NCBI RefSeq assembly: GCF_032397745.1
Contig: NZ_CP135921.1
Coordinates: forward strand, 7,552,501-7,616,500
DNA from: Bradyrhizobium prioriisuperbiae
Lineage (GTDB): Bacteria > Pseudomonadota > Alphaproteobacteria > Rhizobiales > Xanthobacteraceae
Direction: 5' to 3'
DNA: 64,000 nt
Shown: positions 9,075-17,589 of the stretch, in pieces
How positions within the stretch are numbered: the first letter of the stretch is position 1
Layout: the number at the start of each line of letters is the position of its first letter
Program-made: the position numbers and the translations under genes
Notes under the pieces: generated by a model
What the model saw: the letters and a program-made list of their open reading frames with translations, nothing else
Databases searched by the model: none
Told to the model about the DNA's origin: nothing

Positions 9075-9455
9075 TCATTTCTCGCGCGGCGGCCGGCTTG
9101 TGACGAAATAACTGTCCTTGCTGACCACCTTGCCGTCGCGAAGCGTGATCAGGTCGATCAGCTCCATGGTCACCGGCGCGCCGTCCGGCGTCGTCGCCGT
9201 GATGATGGATTCGGCGACGAAATGATCGTCGCTGCCGTGCAGCGAGACCGGCTCGAACTTCAGCCCCGGCAGGCCGGAAAAATCCTTGCCGAACTGCTCG
9301 GCCACCGCCTCCTTGCCACGAAAGATCCGGGCGCTGCCATGGCGGCGATAGCTGGTGTCGTCAACATGCATCGCCATGATGGCGGGAATGTCGTGGGCAT
9401 TCCATGCCGCCGTGTAACGGGTGGCGATTTCCTTGTAGGATTGCTGAGCTGACAT
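9075..9455 (-). CDS. SnoaL-like / NTF2-superfamily protein
   Basis: A 126-residue single-domain protein of the cone-shaped NTF2-like fold. The start (YKEIATRYTAAWNAHD) and the pattern RIFRGKEAVAEQF, followed by beta strands ending in TLRDGKVVSKDSYFV, are typical of SnoaL-like polyketide cyclase relatives. Members are small isomerases, hydrolases or binding proteins, and the substrate cannot be deduced. GGGGAG lies upstream of the ATG. It is divergent from the dienelactone hydrolase gene, with 211 bp of promoter region between. Confidence 0.8.
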   Translation of the reverse strand: MSAQQSYKEIATRYTAAWNAHDIPAIMAMHVDDTSYRRHGSARIFRGKEAVAEQFGKDFSGLPGLKFEPVSLHGSDDHFVAESIITATTPDGAPVTMELIDLITLRDGKVVSKDSYFVTSRPPREK

Positions 9456-9666
9456 GACGATCTCCCCAGTATTTCGTTAATTGAACGGTATTGAAGCCGA
9501 TCGGGAGCCCGGCTGTCCAGCGTTCGCAACGACGCAGCCCCGCAACCGTTGCGCGGCGCCTCCTGAAAAATCGCAATTGACGGCGAATCCCAGCGCACCT
9601 CTAATGAGGCCAATGAGATGCCCGCGGCAGCGATGACACGCGGCAAGAAAAATCAGGGAGAGAGCG
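9456..9666. other. Divergent promoter region
   Basis: These 211 bases separate the divergent NTF2-like and dienelactone hydrolase genes. I see no additional gene or convincing operator. Confidence 0.4.
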
Positions 9667-10653
9667 ATGCGACGGATGCTGCTGCGTGCCGTGCTGGTTG
9701 GCCTCACCGCCATGTTTGGTTTTGCGGCGCACGCCCAAACGCCCCCCAACGCCGACACGGCGCAGCGTGTCGAGATTCATCCGATCCCCTCTCTCACCCT
9801 CACCGACCAGCAATTCCTGACCGGCGATGCGTCCGGCAAGCCGGTCACCGTCACCGGCGAATTCCGCATTGCGCAGGGCACGGGACGGCTGCCGGTGGTC
9901 ATCCTGATGCACGGCTCCGGCGGCATCGGCCCAAATGTCGAAGTCTGGGCACGCCAGTTCAACGCCATGGGCATCTCGACCTTCGCGATCGACGGCTTTA
10001 CCGGGCGCGGCATGACCGCGGTCAACACCAACCAGGCGGCGCTGGGCCGTCTCGCCTTCACACTCGACATCTATCGCGCGCTGGACATTCTCGCGAAACA
10101 TCCGCGAGTCGATCCTAGCCGCGTGGTGCTGATGGGATTTTCGCGCGGCGGACAGGCCGTGCTCTACGCCAGTCTCACCCGCTTCCAGAAATTGTGGAAC
10201 ACATCGGGACTGCAGCCTGCGGCCTATATTCCGTTCTATCCCGACTGCATGACGACCTATGCCGGAGACACCGACGTGGCCGGCAAGCCGATCCGGATCT
10301 TTCACGGCGAGCCCGATGACTATAATCCGGTCGCGAGTTGCAAGGCCTACCTTGCCCGCCTCAAGGACGCCGGTCGCGACGTGACGCTGACCGAATATCC
10401 GGACGCGCAGCATGGCTTCGACACGCCGTTCCCGCTGGGCTCCCTCGTTGCCGCAAACGCACAGACCGTTCGCAATTGCCGCATCCACGAGGCCGACAGC
10501 GGCACGCTACTGAACGTGTCGACACAGCAGCCGTTCAGCTACACCGATGCCTGCGTGCAGTCCGATCCTCATGTCGGCGGCAATGCCGAGGCCGCACGCG
10601 CCGCGCACCAGGCGGTCGGCGATTTCGTGAGGCAGGTGTTCAAGCTGGACTAG
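9667..10653 (+). CDS. Secreted dienelactone hydrolase-family protein
   Basis: A 328-residue alpha/beta hydrolase with a Sec signal peptide (cleavage near AHA-QT, residue 24). The nucleophile elbow is GFSRGG (about residue 157), the acid is likely in HGEPDDYNP, and the histidine in DAQHGFD. An oxyanion segment LMHGSGG is present. Family members open lactones or hydrolyse esters; this one would act in the periplasm. GGGAGAG lies just before the ATG. Its TAG stop overlaps the stop of the CXXCW gene in the palindrome CTAG (10650-10653). Confidence 0.85.
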   Translation: MRRMLLRAVLVGLTAMFGFAAHAQTPPNADTAQRVEIHPIPSLTLTDQQFLTGDASGKPVTVTGEFRIAQGTGRLPVVILMHGSGGIGPNVEVWARQFNAMGISTFAIDGFTGRGMTAVNTNQAALGRLAFTLDIYRALDILAKHPRVDPSRVVLMGFSRGGQAVLYASLTRFQKLWNTSGLQPAAYIPFYPDCMTTYAGDTDVAGKPIRIFHGEPDDYNPVASCKAYLARLKDAGRDVTLTEYPDAQHGFDTPFPLGSLVAANAQTVRNCRIHEADSGTLLNVSTQQPFSYTDACVQSDPHVGGNAEAARAAHQAVGDFVRQVFKLD

Positions 10654-11207
10654 TCTCCGGCCCGCGGTTCCGGCCGGGCAGCGACCACGGGCAGATCCGC
10701 CCGCTCCCATCCGTCGGTCCCTTCGGGATACCAGGCTACGTTAGGATAGCCGTAGGACAGCGCGCGCCGGGCCGCGTTCCACGACATCCAGCAGGCCTGC
10801 TGACAATAGAACACCAGGAGTTTCGCCTTGTCGCCGCTGCTGGCGCGCGCGAGTCCCTGCCGCAGATAGTCTTCGGTGGTGGCGGCCAGCGCACCGTAAC
10901 CGGTGTCGGGCAGCCAGACGCTGCCGGGAATGTTCGAGCGCGGCGTCTCCCGCCATACCGTTCCCACAGGAAGATTTTTGGGTTTTGGCGGATGCGGCAG
11001 CACGTCGACAAACACAGCGGCCCGGGCGTCCCAGATCGCTTTCGCGGCCTGCGTCGTCAGCACGCGGGCGCCCTTCAGCGTCGCGGGCACGGGGGCGCGA
11101 TAATCCTCCATCCGATAGCCGTCCGGCTCGGGCGCAGCATCGCCGGCCAGCGCCACCGTCACGGACAGCAGCATGGCCACGGCGACGCGCACGAGCCCCC
11201 CGGTCAT
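10650..11207 (-). CDS. PQQ-dependent catabolism-associated CXXCW motif protein
   Basis: A 185-residue exported protein (signal peptide about 1-22) with a rhodanese-like fold. The hallmark is FYCQQACWMSWNAA (Cys135, Cys139, Trp140), matching the family named for its CXXCW motif, whose real spacing is usually C-x3-C-W as here. It is found only beside quinoprotein alcohol dehydrogenases and may act in redox maturation; no function is proven. Its ATG overlaps the TGA of the upstream binding-protein gene (ATGA), which implies translational coupling. It is the last gene of the xoxF operon. Confidence 0.9.
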   Translation of the reverse strand: MTGGLVRVAVAMLLSVTVALAGDAAPEPDGYRMEDYRAPVPATLKGARVLTTQAAKAIWDARAAVFVDVLPHPPKPKNLPVGTVWRETPRSNIPGSVWLPDTGYGALAATTEDYLRQGLARASSGDKAKLLVFYCQQACWMSWNAARRALSYGYPNVAWYPEGTDGWERADLPVVAARPEPRAGD

Positions 11208-12151
11208 GGAGGCTTGGTCGAGCTTTGTGCCGTGATCGGCCGGTCGTTGTCGTCGAGCAGCGGCACGCCGAAGTCGAGCAGTATCTTGTTGATGTCGCCC
11301 TGGCTGTCCTGGATCAGGCGGTTGAGCTGCCGTTTCCAGTTCTGATCGGCATAACGCACGCCCATGCCGATGCGATAGGCGAGTTTCGGCCCGGCCGTCT
11401 CCTTGACCAAAGGCACCACACGCAACGGCGGATCGGACTTCTTGGCATAGTAGCCCGCCATCGGCCCCCATAGCACCCCGGCATCGACCGCGCCCGACGA
11501 GATGTCCTTGATCATCGCTTCGGCCGATGAATCGATGCGTGTGTCGATCATCAAAGGATAAGGCCTGGCGTTACCCATCAGGCCGTTGGCGGCCATGTCG
11601 GTGCCCGGAGGCGTGCCGGCGACGATGCCGATGCGCTTGGTCTTCAGGCGTGGGTCACCGAGCGTGGTCACCTCGGCAAGATCGCTGCCGGATTTGGTGA
11701 CAAGCGCATAGGCTGTACGGTAGTAGGGGTTGGTCACCTGCACCAGATCGTCGCCTTGCGGAAAGCCCATGATCAGGTCGCAGCGATGCGAGCCGAGAGT
11801 CACGCGGACAAATCCCGTGGCCTGCGGAAAGAACATGTAGTCGAGCTTCTTCTGCAGTTTCTCGGCGAACAGCTCGGCGATCTTGTTCTCGAACCCCTCA
11901 CCCTTCTCATTTGAGAACGGCAGGTTGTGCGGGTCGGCACAGACCCGCAGCACTTTCGGATCAACCAATTCGATCGACAAATCGAGTCCGTCCTGCGATT
12001 GTCCCGATCCCTGCCCCTGTGCTTGTCCCGGCGCCTGTCGAAGCACTTCTCGCGGGACCTGGGCCCACGCAGCCTCACGATCGGACGCGACGACCAGGGC
12101 GATCGCCAGCACCGGAGGCGCCAGCCAGCGGCGGAGATGAGCCGGTGTCAT
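11204..12151 (-). CDS. xoxJ: Quinoprotein dehydrogenase-associated periplasmic binding protein (XoxJ-like)
   Basis: A 315-residue protein with a Sec signal (about 1-30), a Gln/Gly-rich spacer and a type 2 periplasmic binding fold (RVCADPHNLPFSNEKGEGFE starts it). Within this family, found next to PQQ dehydrogenases, XoxJ/MxaJ is thought to bind the apo-dehydrogenase and help activate it instead of carrying a solute. The start at 12151 is fixed by AAGGAGG 6 bp upstream. It lies 81 bp after the cytochrome gene and overlaps the CXXCW gene. The symbol is by synteny and family. Confidence 0.85.
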   Translation of the reverse strand: MTPAHLRRWLAPPVLAIALVVASDREAAWAQVPREVLRQAPGQAQGQGSGQSQDGLDLSIELVDPKVLRVCADPHNLPFSNEKGEGFENKIAELFAEKLQKKLDYMFFPQATGFVRVTLGSHRCDLIMGFPQGDDLVQVTNPYYRTAYALVTKSGSDLAEVTTLGDPRLKTKRIGIVAGTPPGTDMAANGLMGNARPYPLMIDTRIDSSAEAMIKDISSGAVDAGVLWGPMAGYYAKKSDPPLRVVPLVKETAGPKLAYRIGMGVRYADQNWKRQLNRLIQDSQGDINKILLDFGVPLLDDNDRPITAQSSTKPP

Positions 12152-12232
12152 TGCAGCCTCCTTAAGCTTGCCATGCGGCCACAATGATGCTGCCGCATGC
12201 GCTCCACCCTTTTGTGGCCCACCGGACCTCCG

Positions 12233-12748
12233 TCACTTATGTCCCATGCAGGTGTTCTCCGCTTTGGTGAAGGCTTCAGGCTTGCCTTCGTTTTTGGCGG
12301 GCCGCACGCGGCCGACGGCGTCATTGGCGCGAGCGCGCAGATAAATGTAGATATCGTCCAGGTAACAGACCACATTCTGATTGTCGCCGAACGCGGGCAT
12401 GACATTCTCCTGCCCCGACGACACGTTCTTGCGGCCGCTCGCCACCACACCCAGGAAATCGCCGTAACTCATGGTCTTGAGTGAGTCCTTCAGCGCCGGC
12501 GCATAGGTCGAGCCCATGCCATCCGGGCCGTGGCACACATGGCATTCGGAATGATAGCGGCGGTATCCGGAGTACGTATACCAGTCGACGGTGCCGTCCG
12601 CGCCGACCTTGAACGTTGGATTCCCATCCTTGTCGAAATATTTGCCGTCTTCGGATTTGACCGCTGCCGGATCACCGCTGCCGTCGGCAAAAGCAATCCC
12701 ACCGAATGCAACAACAGCGATCGCTGCAACCACACATATGGCGCGCAA
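12233..12748 (-). CDS. xoxG: Methanol metabolism-related c-type cytochrome (XoxG-like)
   Basis: A 171-residue periplasmic cytochrome c, the expected electron acceptor of XoxF. The haem site is CHVCH (69-73), with a probable Met ligand in VMPAFGD. Two further cysteines (VVCYLDD and ENTCMGHK) give the four-Cys pattern of this subfamily. No ATG fits: I place the start at TTG 12748, which opens a good signal peptide (residues 1-21) and has GAGG 8 bp upstream. The longer ATG frame to 12886 runs back through the hairpin and is unlikely. It is separated from xoxF by 94 bp holding that strong hairpin. Confidence 0.85.
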   Translation of the reverse strand: MRAICVVAAIAVVAFGGIAFADGSGDPAAVKSEDGKYFDKDGNPTFKVGADGTVDWYTYSGYRRYHSECHVCHGPDGMGSTYAPALKDSLKTMSYGDFLGVVASGRKNVSSGQENVMPAFGDNQNVVCYLDDIYIYLRARANDAVGRVRPAKNEGKPEAFTKAENTCMGHK

Positions 12749-12797
12749 GAGCTCACCCTCTAAGTTCGAATGAAAATTGGGCGCATAACTGAACGAA

Positions 12798-12826
12798 CCG
12801 GCGCGTGGAGTGGTTCCACGCGCCGG
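12798..12826 (-). terminator. Strong hairpin between xoxF and the cytochrome gene
   Basis: Perfect 12 bp stem CCGGCGCGTGGA / TCCACGCGCCGG with a 5 nt loop, 16 bp after the xoxF stop. No long T-run follows, so it is more likely an attenuating or 3' stabilising structure that lets xoxF mRNA exceed that of the downstream genes. Confidence 0.65.
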
Positions 12827-12842
12827 AGCGATGATCGATCGT

Positions 12843-14654
12843 TCAGTTCGCGTTCGGCAGCGAGAACACCGTGAGTGTTCCGCCAAGAGCCGTATAGTTG
12901 CTCAGTGCCGCATAGCCGCCGACGGCGCCGAGGCCGGCGGTCGGATCGGTCAGCCCTGCTGCCAGGCCGATACCTGCCCAGCCACCAACACCCGAGAGAA
13001 TGGCAATGAACTGTTTGCCGCCATGCTCATAGGTCGTCACGTTGCCGATGATGCCGGACGGGGTCTTGAACTTGTAGAGTTCCTTGCCCGTCTTGGCATC
13101 GACCGCCTTCAGGTAGCCTTCCAGCGTTCCGTAGAACACCACGCCGCCGGCTGTCGCAAGTGCGCCTGACCAGACCGAGAACTGTTCCTTGTTCGACCAG
13201 ACGATCTTGCCGGCCTTGTTGTCCCAGGCAATGAAGTTACCCATGTGGGACTCGCCGGCGGGCGGATACATGGAGAGCGTCGCCCCGACATAGGGCTGGC
13301 CCGCCGTGTAGCTCACTTTGAACGGCTCATAGTCCATGCAGACGTGGTTGGTCGGCACGTAGAACAGTTGCGTCTCCGGCGAATAGGCCGCCGGCTGTTC
13401 GTCCTTGGTGCCAAGCGCCGCCGGGCAGATGCCCTTGACGTTGACATCTTCGCCCTGCTTGTCGGTCGAATACTGATCAAGAACCTTCGGACGACCATAG
13501 GTCGGCGAACTCTTGTTCATGTCGACGCCGCTGGTCCAATTGACCTTCGGGTCATACTTTTCGGCGACCAGCAATTCGCCGCTGGCGCGGTCGAGCGTGT
13601 AGGCCAGACCGTTGCGATCGAAGTGCGTCAGCAGCTTGCGGGCCTGACCGTTGACCTGCTGATCGGAGAGGATCATTTCGTTGACGCCGTCATAGTCCCA
13701 CTCGTCGTGGGGCGTCATCTGATAGACCCACTTCGCCATGCCGGTGTCCGCGTCGCGTCCAAAAATGGTCATCGACCACTTGTTGTCGCCCGGGCGCTGC
13801 TTCGGATTCCAGGTCGAGGGATTTCCCGACCCATAATACACCATGTTCAGGCCCGGATCATACGACAGCCAGCCCCAGGTGCAGCCGCCACCGATTTTCC
13901 ATTGGTCACCCTGCCAAGTGGTCAGGCTCGAGTCCTTTCCGACCGGCTTGCCGAGCGCCATGGTTTTTTCCGGATCGAACTTGATCTGATCGTCCGGACC
14001 TTCGGAGAAGGCACGCCAGACCTGCTTGCCGTCTTTCATGTCGTAGGCCGTGACATGGCATTGGACGCCGAACTCTCCGCCGGAGATTCCGATCAGCACC
14101 TTGTCCTTCACGACGAGCGGCGCGGAGGTGCCGGTTGCCCCCTTGCCGGGATCACCATTCTTTGTCGACCACGCAACCTTGCCGGTCTTGGCATCGAGCG
14201 CAACCAGCGTGGTGTCGGCCTGGTGCAGGAAGATCTTGCCGTCACCATAAGCGACGCCACGATTCACCGTGTCGCAGCACATCACCGGAATGACGTTCGG
14301 ATCCTGCTTTGGCTCATACTTCCAGACGATCTTGTTTTCATTCGCCAGGTCGAGCGCATAGACCATGTTCGGAAATGGCGTATGCACATACATCATATTG
14401 CCGATGATGAGCGGCCCACCTTCGTGGCCGCGCAGCACACCAGTCGAGAACGTCCAGGCCACCTGCAGCTTGCCCACATTCGCAGCGGTAATCTGCTTGA
14501 GCTCCGAGTAACGCTGGTTGGCATAATTGCCAGCCGGCATCACCCACTCTTTTGGATTCTTCTCCATCTTGATCAGTTCGTCGTTGGCACTTGCAGCGCC
14601 GATCGTCAGCGCCGCGACAGCACCAAGACAGCTTGTAAGCATCACCTTGCGCAT
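12843..14654 (-). CDS. xoxF: Lanthanide-dependent PQQ methanol dehydrogenase
   Basis: A 603-residue periplasmic eight-bladed propeller quinoprotein. The signal peptide ends near ASA (23). The vicinal disulfide pair Cys126-Cys127 (VMCCDTV) packs on PQQ. The metal and catalytic ligands are visible: Glu194 (GGEFG), Asn278 (GSGNPS), catalytic Asp320 and the extra Asp322 in DEWDYDG. That second Asp is the established marker of lanthanide-binding XoxF; calcium-type MxaF has Ala there. It oxidises methanol to formaldehyde or formate and passes electrons to cytochrome c. GGAAGGA precedes the ATG at 14654. It heads an operon with the cytochrome, XoxJ-like and CXXCW genes. No mxaF is in the window. Confidence 0.97.
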   Translation of the reverse strand: MRKVMLTSCLGAVAALTIGAASANDELIKMEKNPKEWVMPAGNYANQRYSELKQITAANVGKLQVAWTFSTGVLRGHEGGPLIIGNMMYVHTPFPNMVYALDLANENKIVWKYEPKQDPNVIPVMCCDTVNRGVAYGDGKIFLHQADTTLVALDAKTGKVAWSTKNGDPGKGATGTSAPLVVKDKVLIGISGGEFGVQCHVTAYDMKDGKQVWRAFSEGPDDQIKFDPEKTMALGKPVGKDSSLTTWQGDQWKIGGGCTWGWLSYDPGLNMVYYGSGNPSTWNPKQRPGDNKWSMTIFGRDADTGMAKWVYQMTPHDEWDYDGVNEMILSDQQVNGQARKLLTHFDRNGLAYTLDRASGELLVAEKYDPKVNWTSGVDMNKSSPTYGRPKVLDQYSTDKQGEDVNVKGICPAALGTKDEQPAAYSPETQLFYVPTNHVCMDYEPFKVSYTAGQPYVGATLSMYPPAGESHMGNFIAWDNKAGKIVWSNKEQFSVWSGALATAGGVVFYGTLEGYLKAVDAKTGKELYKFKTPSGIIGNVTTYEHGGKQFIAILSGVGGWAGIGLAAGLTDPTAGLGAVGGYAALSNYTALGGTLTVFSLPNAN

Positions 14655-15186
14655 AGCGAATCCTTCCCACGGTTTATTTATTTGACTCAAACTTTAATTC
14701 GTCGCCGGGCTCTCATCCGCGTCCAGCGTCAACTCTTGGGGGATGGTCTTCCAACGGTGTGCAATCGCTCCGGCGAGATGAGAGACAACGCCCCTGCCTT
14801 CCACTCGCGAAGCTCGCCTGAACTTCAGCTATCCCAACCAATCTGAAATCCGGCGAACGACAACTCGATACTCAGGTCAGATATCCAGTCCAATATCCCG
14901 ATGGATCTGAGATCAACATCCCGATGAACTCTGGTCCATTGTCCCGATGCTATGCTTGCGAACTTTGGCGTGCAACAAGAAATCAATCGCGATCAGATTT
15001 CGACACGCTCTCTCGCATCGAGCGAGCGTTTAACTCACGTGAATGCAAGTTTTCGCTGCAAATAAAGGGTTAAATCGGAACTGCGGAATGATCGATGTCG
15101 CGTTTTATTCGCTCATGCAGCGACGCAAACGCGGTTTGTGTTACACCAATACTACATTCGAACCCCGACGCCTGATGGTGCCTCCG
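14655..15186. other. Divergent control region of the Xox island
   Basis: These 532 bases lie between xoxF and the divergent metallohydrolase gene. There is no credible coding sequence, only short spurious frames. It is more AT-rich than the genes and contains the three-box direct repeat annotated separately. Promoters for both arms must lie here. Confidence 0.6.
14896..14949. promoter_or_regulatory. Three direct TCCCGATG boxes with 23 bp period
   Basis: TCCCGATG occurs at 14896-14903, 14919-14926 and 14942-14949, so the period is exactly 23 bp, close to two helical turns. The bases before each box are also related (GTCCAATA, GATCAACA, GTCCATTG). No fourth copy is seen on either side. The array is 242-295 bp from the xoxF ATG and 238-291 bp from the divergent ATG. 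It looks like an activator or response-regulator array; the binding protein is not encoded nearby. Confidence 0.65.
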
Positions 15187-16119
15187 ATGATTCGTCGCCT
15201 TGCATTGCTTGCCGCGTTTGCAATCACCGCCGCACCATTGCTCGCACAGACGCAGCAATCCTCTCCTGCACTCCCCGTTTCTGAAATCGCGCCCGGTGTT
15301 TTCGTTCACGTCGGCGCAATGGAGCTGATGACGATGCGCAACGAGGGCGCCATCGCCAATGTCGGCTTCGTTGTCGGAAAAGAGTCCGTCGCCGTCATCG
15401 ACACCGGCGGCAGCGTGCGCGAAGGGCGACGCCTGCTCGCGGCCGTGCGCGCCCATACCGACAAACCGATCCGCTATGTCGTGAACACCCACGGCCATCC
15501 CGATCATGCTTTTGGCAACGCTGCATTCGCAGGCGATGGTATCGATTTTGTCGGTCACAAGAATCTGCGGCGGACACTCGCCACGCACGGGCAGCTTTAC
15601 CTCGACGCATTTCGCCGACTGATGGGTGACGAACTGATCGACGAGGTGAAGATCATTCCGCCGACGATCCCGGTCGATGGCGAACTTACGCTCGCTCTCG
15701 GCGACCGGCCGCTGATCCTGCGGGCCTGGCCCGCGGCACACACCGACAGCGACCTCACGGTCCTCGATTCCACCAGCGGGACCCTGTTTGCCGGCGATCT
15801 CGTTTTCCTGGAGCACATTCCCGTGATCGACGGCAGCATCCGCGGCTGGCTCGCAACCCTCGACCAGCTTGCCGGTATCTCCGCCCGGCGGGTGGTACCG
15901 GGACATGGCCCTGTCGCGGCCTGGCCCCAGGCCTTGAGTGACGAGCGCCGTTATCTCGAAAAACTGCGAACAGACGTCGGCACGTTGATCAAATCCGGCG
16001 TGCCGCTGGCGGCAGCGGTCAAAACCGCCGGAGCATCCGAACAAACCCGGTGGAACTTGTTCGGGGACTACAACGCGCGCAACGCAACTGCAGCATTCTC
16101 CGAAATGGAATGGGAATAG
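15187..16119 (+). CDS. Quinoprotein relay system zinc metallohydrolase
   Basis: A 310-residue metallo-beta-lactamase-fold protein with a signal peptide (about 1-20). Zinc ligands are in [11 protein letters not shown] (HxHxDH, 102-107), AAHTDSD, AGDLVF and PGHGP. This SoxH-related family occurs with PQQ dehydrogenases and a SoxYZ-like carrier, and is named for a proposed relay role; the chemistry is unproven. The start is chosen at 15187, where the signal peptide begins ([11 protein letters not shown]); ATG 15175 is possible, and the frame back to 15043 is not supported. It is divergent from xoxF and probably cotranscribed with the SoxYZ-like gene 57 bp on. Confidence 0.88.
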   Translation: MIRRLALLAAFAITAAPLLAQTQQSSPALPVSEIAPGVFVHVGAMELMTMRNEGAIANVGFVVGKESVAVIDTGGSVREGRRLLAAVRAHTDKPIRYVVNTHGHPDHAFGNAAFAGDGIDFVGHKNLRRTLATHGQLYLDAFRRLMGDELIDEVKIIPPTIPVDGELTLALGDRPLILRAWPAAHTDSDLTVLDSTSGTLFAGDLVFLEHIPVIDGSIRGWLATLDQLAGISARRVVPGHGPVAAWPQALSDERRYLEKLRTDVGTLIKSGVPLAAAVKTAGASEQTRWNLFGDYNARNATAAFSEMEWE

Positions 16120-16176
16120 ACGTCAACCTTGGATATGCTGATGATGACGCTTCGTTGATGGCAGGAGCACCCGACC

Positions 16177-17076
16177 GTGCGCCGAACAAGCTTCCACCTC
16201 TCGCCTCTATTCCGCTGGTCAGGTCTTCACTGGACCTGCCTGGCGGCTTGTCTGGCGGCTGTGCAGATCGGCGTCTCCGTCGCACGCGCCGAGACATCCA
16301 CCCCGCCTACAGCAAGTGCAACACCCAGCGATGTTGCGCACAATGTCTGGCCGGGCCTGGTGCAAGACATCTTCAACAATCGCCCGATGCAGGATGGCGC
16401 GGGTGTGATTGCGATCGAGATGCCCTACCGCGCCGAGGATGCGGCGATCGTGCCGGTCACACTGCGCACCATGCTGCCATCCGGAGACCCCCGTCGCGTC
16501 GTCGCCATCACGCTGGTGATCGACCAGAACCCCGCGCCGATGGCGGCGCGGTTCGACCTCGGCGCCGACGCCGCCGTGTCCGAGATCTCGACCAGGGTTC
16601 GCGTCAACAACTATACCGACGTGCATGCGGTCGCCGAACTGAGCGACGGCAAGCTCTACATGACCAAGACTTATGTGAAGGCGTCAGGCGGCTGCTCAGC
16701 CCCGGCGGCGAAAAATGCTGACGAGGCCAGGAACCGGCTCGGCAAGATGCGCTTCAGGCAGTTCGCAAAAGCCCGCGACGCGCCGTCCAGCGGCGCCCGC
16801 GAAGCCCAGCTCATGATCGGACACCCGAACAATTCCGGGCTGCAGATGGACCAGATCACCCATCTTTATGTGCCGCCCTTCTTCGTCAACGAGCTGCGCA
16901 TCTGGCAAGACGACAGGCTGGTGCTGGCGATGGACGGTGGCATCTCGATCTCGGAAGATCCGAATATCCGTTTCACCTACCGTCCTGGAGAGGCCAAAAC
17001 GTTTCGCGTCGAGGCGAAGGACACCGATGGTCACGTTTTCCAGGGCGAATGGCCGGTCGAGTCGTCCGGGATGTAG
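16177..17076 (+). CDS. Quinoprotein dehydrogenase-associated SoxYZ-like carrier
   Basis: A 299-residue exported protein (signal about 1-38) that fuses a SoxY-like and a SoxZ-like domain. The SoxY-type carrier cysteine is Cys173 in ASGGCSAPA; the SoxZ-like part covers about 205-299. In thiosulfate oxidation SoxYZ carries sulfur on that Cys. The fused form beside quinoproteins is a separate family with unknown cargo. The start is GTG 16177 with AGGAG upstream; the nearest ATG (16158) is in another frame. It would work with the metallohydrolase just upstream. Confidence 0.88.
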   Translation: MRRTSFHLSPLFRWSGLHWTCLAACLAAVQIGVSVARAETSTPPTASATPSDVAHNVWPGLVQDIFNNRPMQDGAGVIAIEMPYRAEDAAIVPVTLRTMLPSGDPRRVVAITLVIDQNPAPMAARFDLGADAAVSEISTRVRVNNYTDVHAVAELSDGKLYMTKTYVKASGGCSAPAAKNADEARNRLGKMRFRQFAKARDAPSSGAREAQLMIGHPNNSGLQMDQITHLYVPPFFVNELRIWQDDRLVLAMDGGISISEDPNIRFTYRPGEAKTFRVEAKDTDGHVFQGEWPVESSGM

Positions 17077-17109
17077 CGAGGCGAAGCGGCCTGCGGCGAG
17101 AAGGCTGCG

Positions 17110-17469
17110 CTAGAAACACCGCACCTCGGCTTCCGCTTGCGCGCGGCGCAGGTCACTGACCGCGCTCGTCGCCTGTTCGGATGAGCGGAACTGACCGCCG
17201 AGATTGCCCTGCACCTGCGCCATGCTCAACACCGTCTCGGCGGTGACATAACGGTCGTAGGGCAACAGCGAAGCGACGACGTCGACGGAGCACGAGCACT
17301 GATCGAGCGAGCGTTGCGTCTCGCCGTTGGCCTTCATGCAGCCGAACACATAGTCGGCGCGCGCCGTCGTGGGATAGTCGTTGACGCCGGCTGCGTGGGC
17401 GACAACACCGTTCATGCAGTGCAGCACCAGCGCGCCAAGCAAAAATCGTTTCAATGCAATGCAAGTCAC
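17110..17469 (-). CDS. Small Cys-containing secreted protein of the Xox island
   Basis: A 119-residue protein with a signal peptide (about 1-27, ending VAHA-AG). The mature part has VFGCMKANG, QCSCSVD and a C-terminal RCF, giving four cysteines for disulfides. I do not recognise a named family. The start is GTG 17469, with AGGAG 7 bp upstream (AGGAGAAACATC-GTG); the longer frame to 17760 overlaps the divergent ABC binding-protein gene. It is wedged between the SoxYZ-like and ABC genes on the opposite strand, which suggests a role tied to periplasmic methanol oxidation, but that is only context. Confidence 0.75.
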   Translation of the reverse strand: MTCIALKRFLLGALVLHCMNGVVAHAAGVNDYPTTARADYVFGCMKANGETQRSLDQCSCSVDVVASLLPYDRYVTAETVLSMAQVQGNLGGQFRSSEQATSAVSDLRRAQAEAEVRCF

Positions 17470-17589
17470 GATGTTTCTCCTGCTGCTGATGGTCGCAGCC
17501 CCACCACGATAGACGAGGACGGATGCAAAGTGAAAACTTCCCGGTTTGCGGGTTGACCTTTGCACCAAGATGCTCCGAAATATCCACGC

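Noticed and set aside
12749..12886. N-terminal extension of the cytochrome gene to the ATG at 12886
   Set aside because: It would bury the signal peptide, run through the 12 bp hairpin and add unconserved Arg-rich sequence.
13245..14846. 533-codon plus-strand frame
   Set aside because: Antisense of xoxF and its leader; the codon pattern follows the real gene on the other strand.
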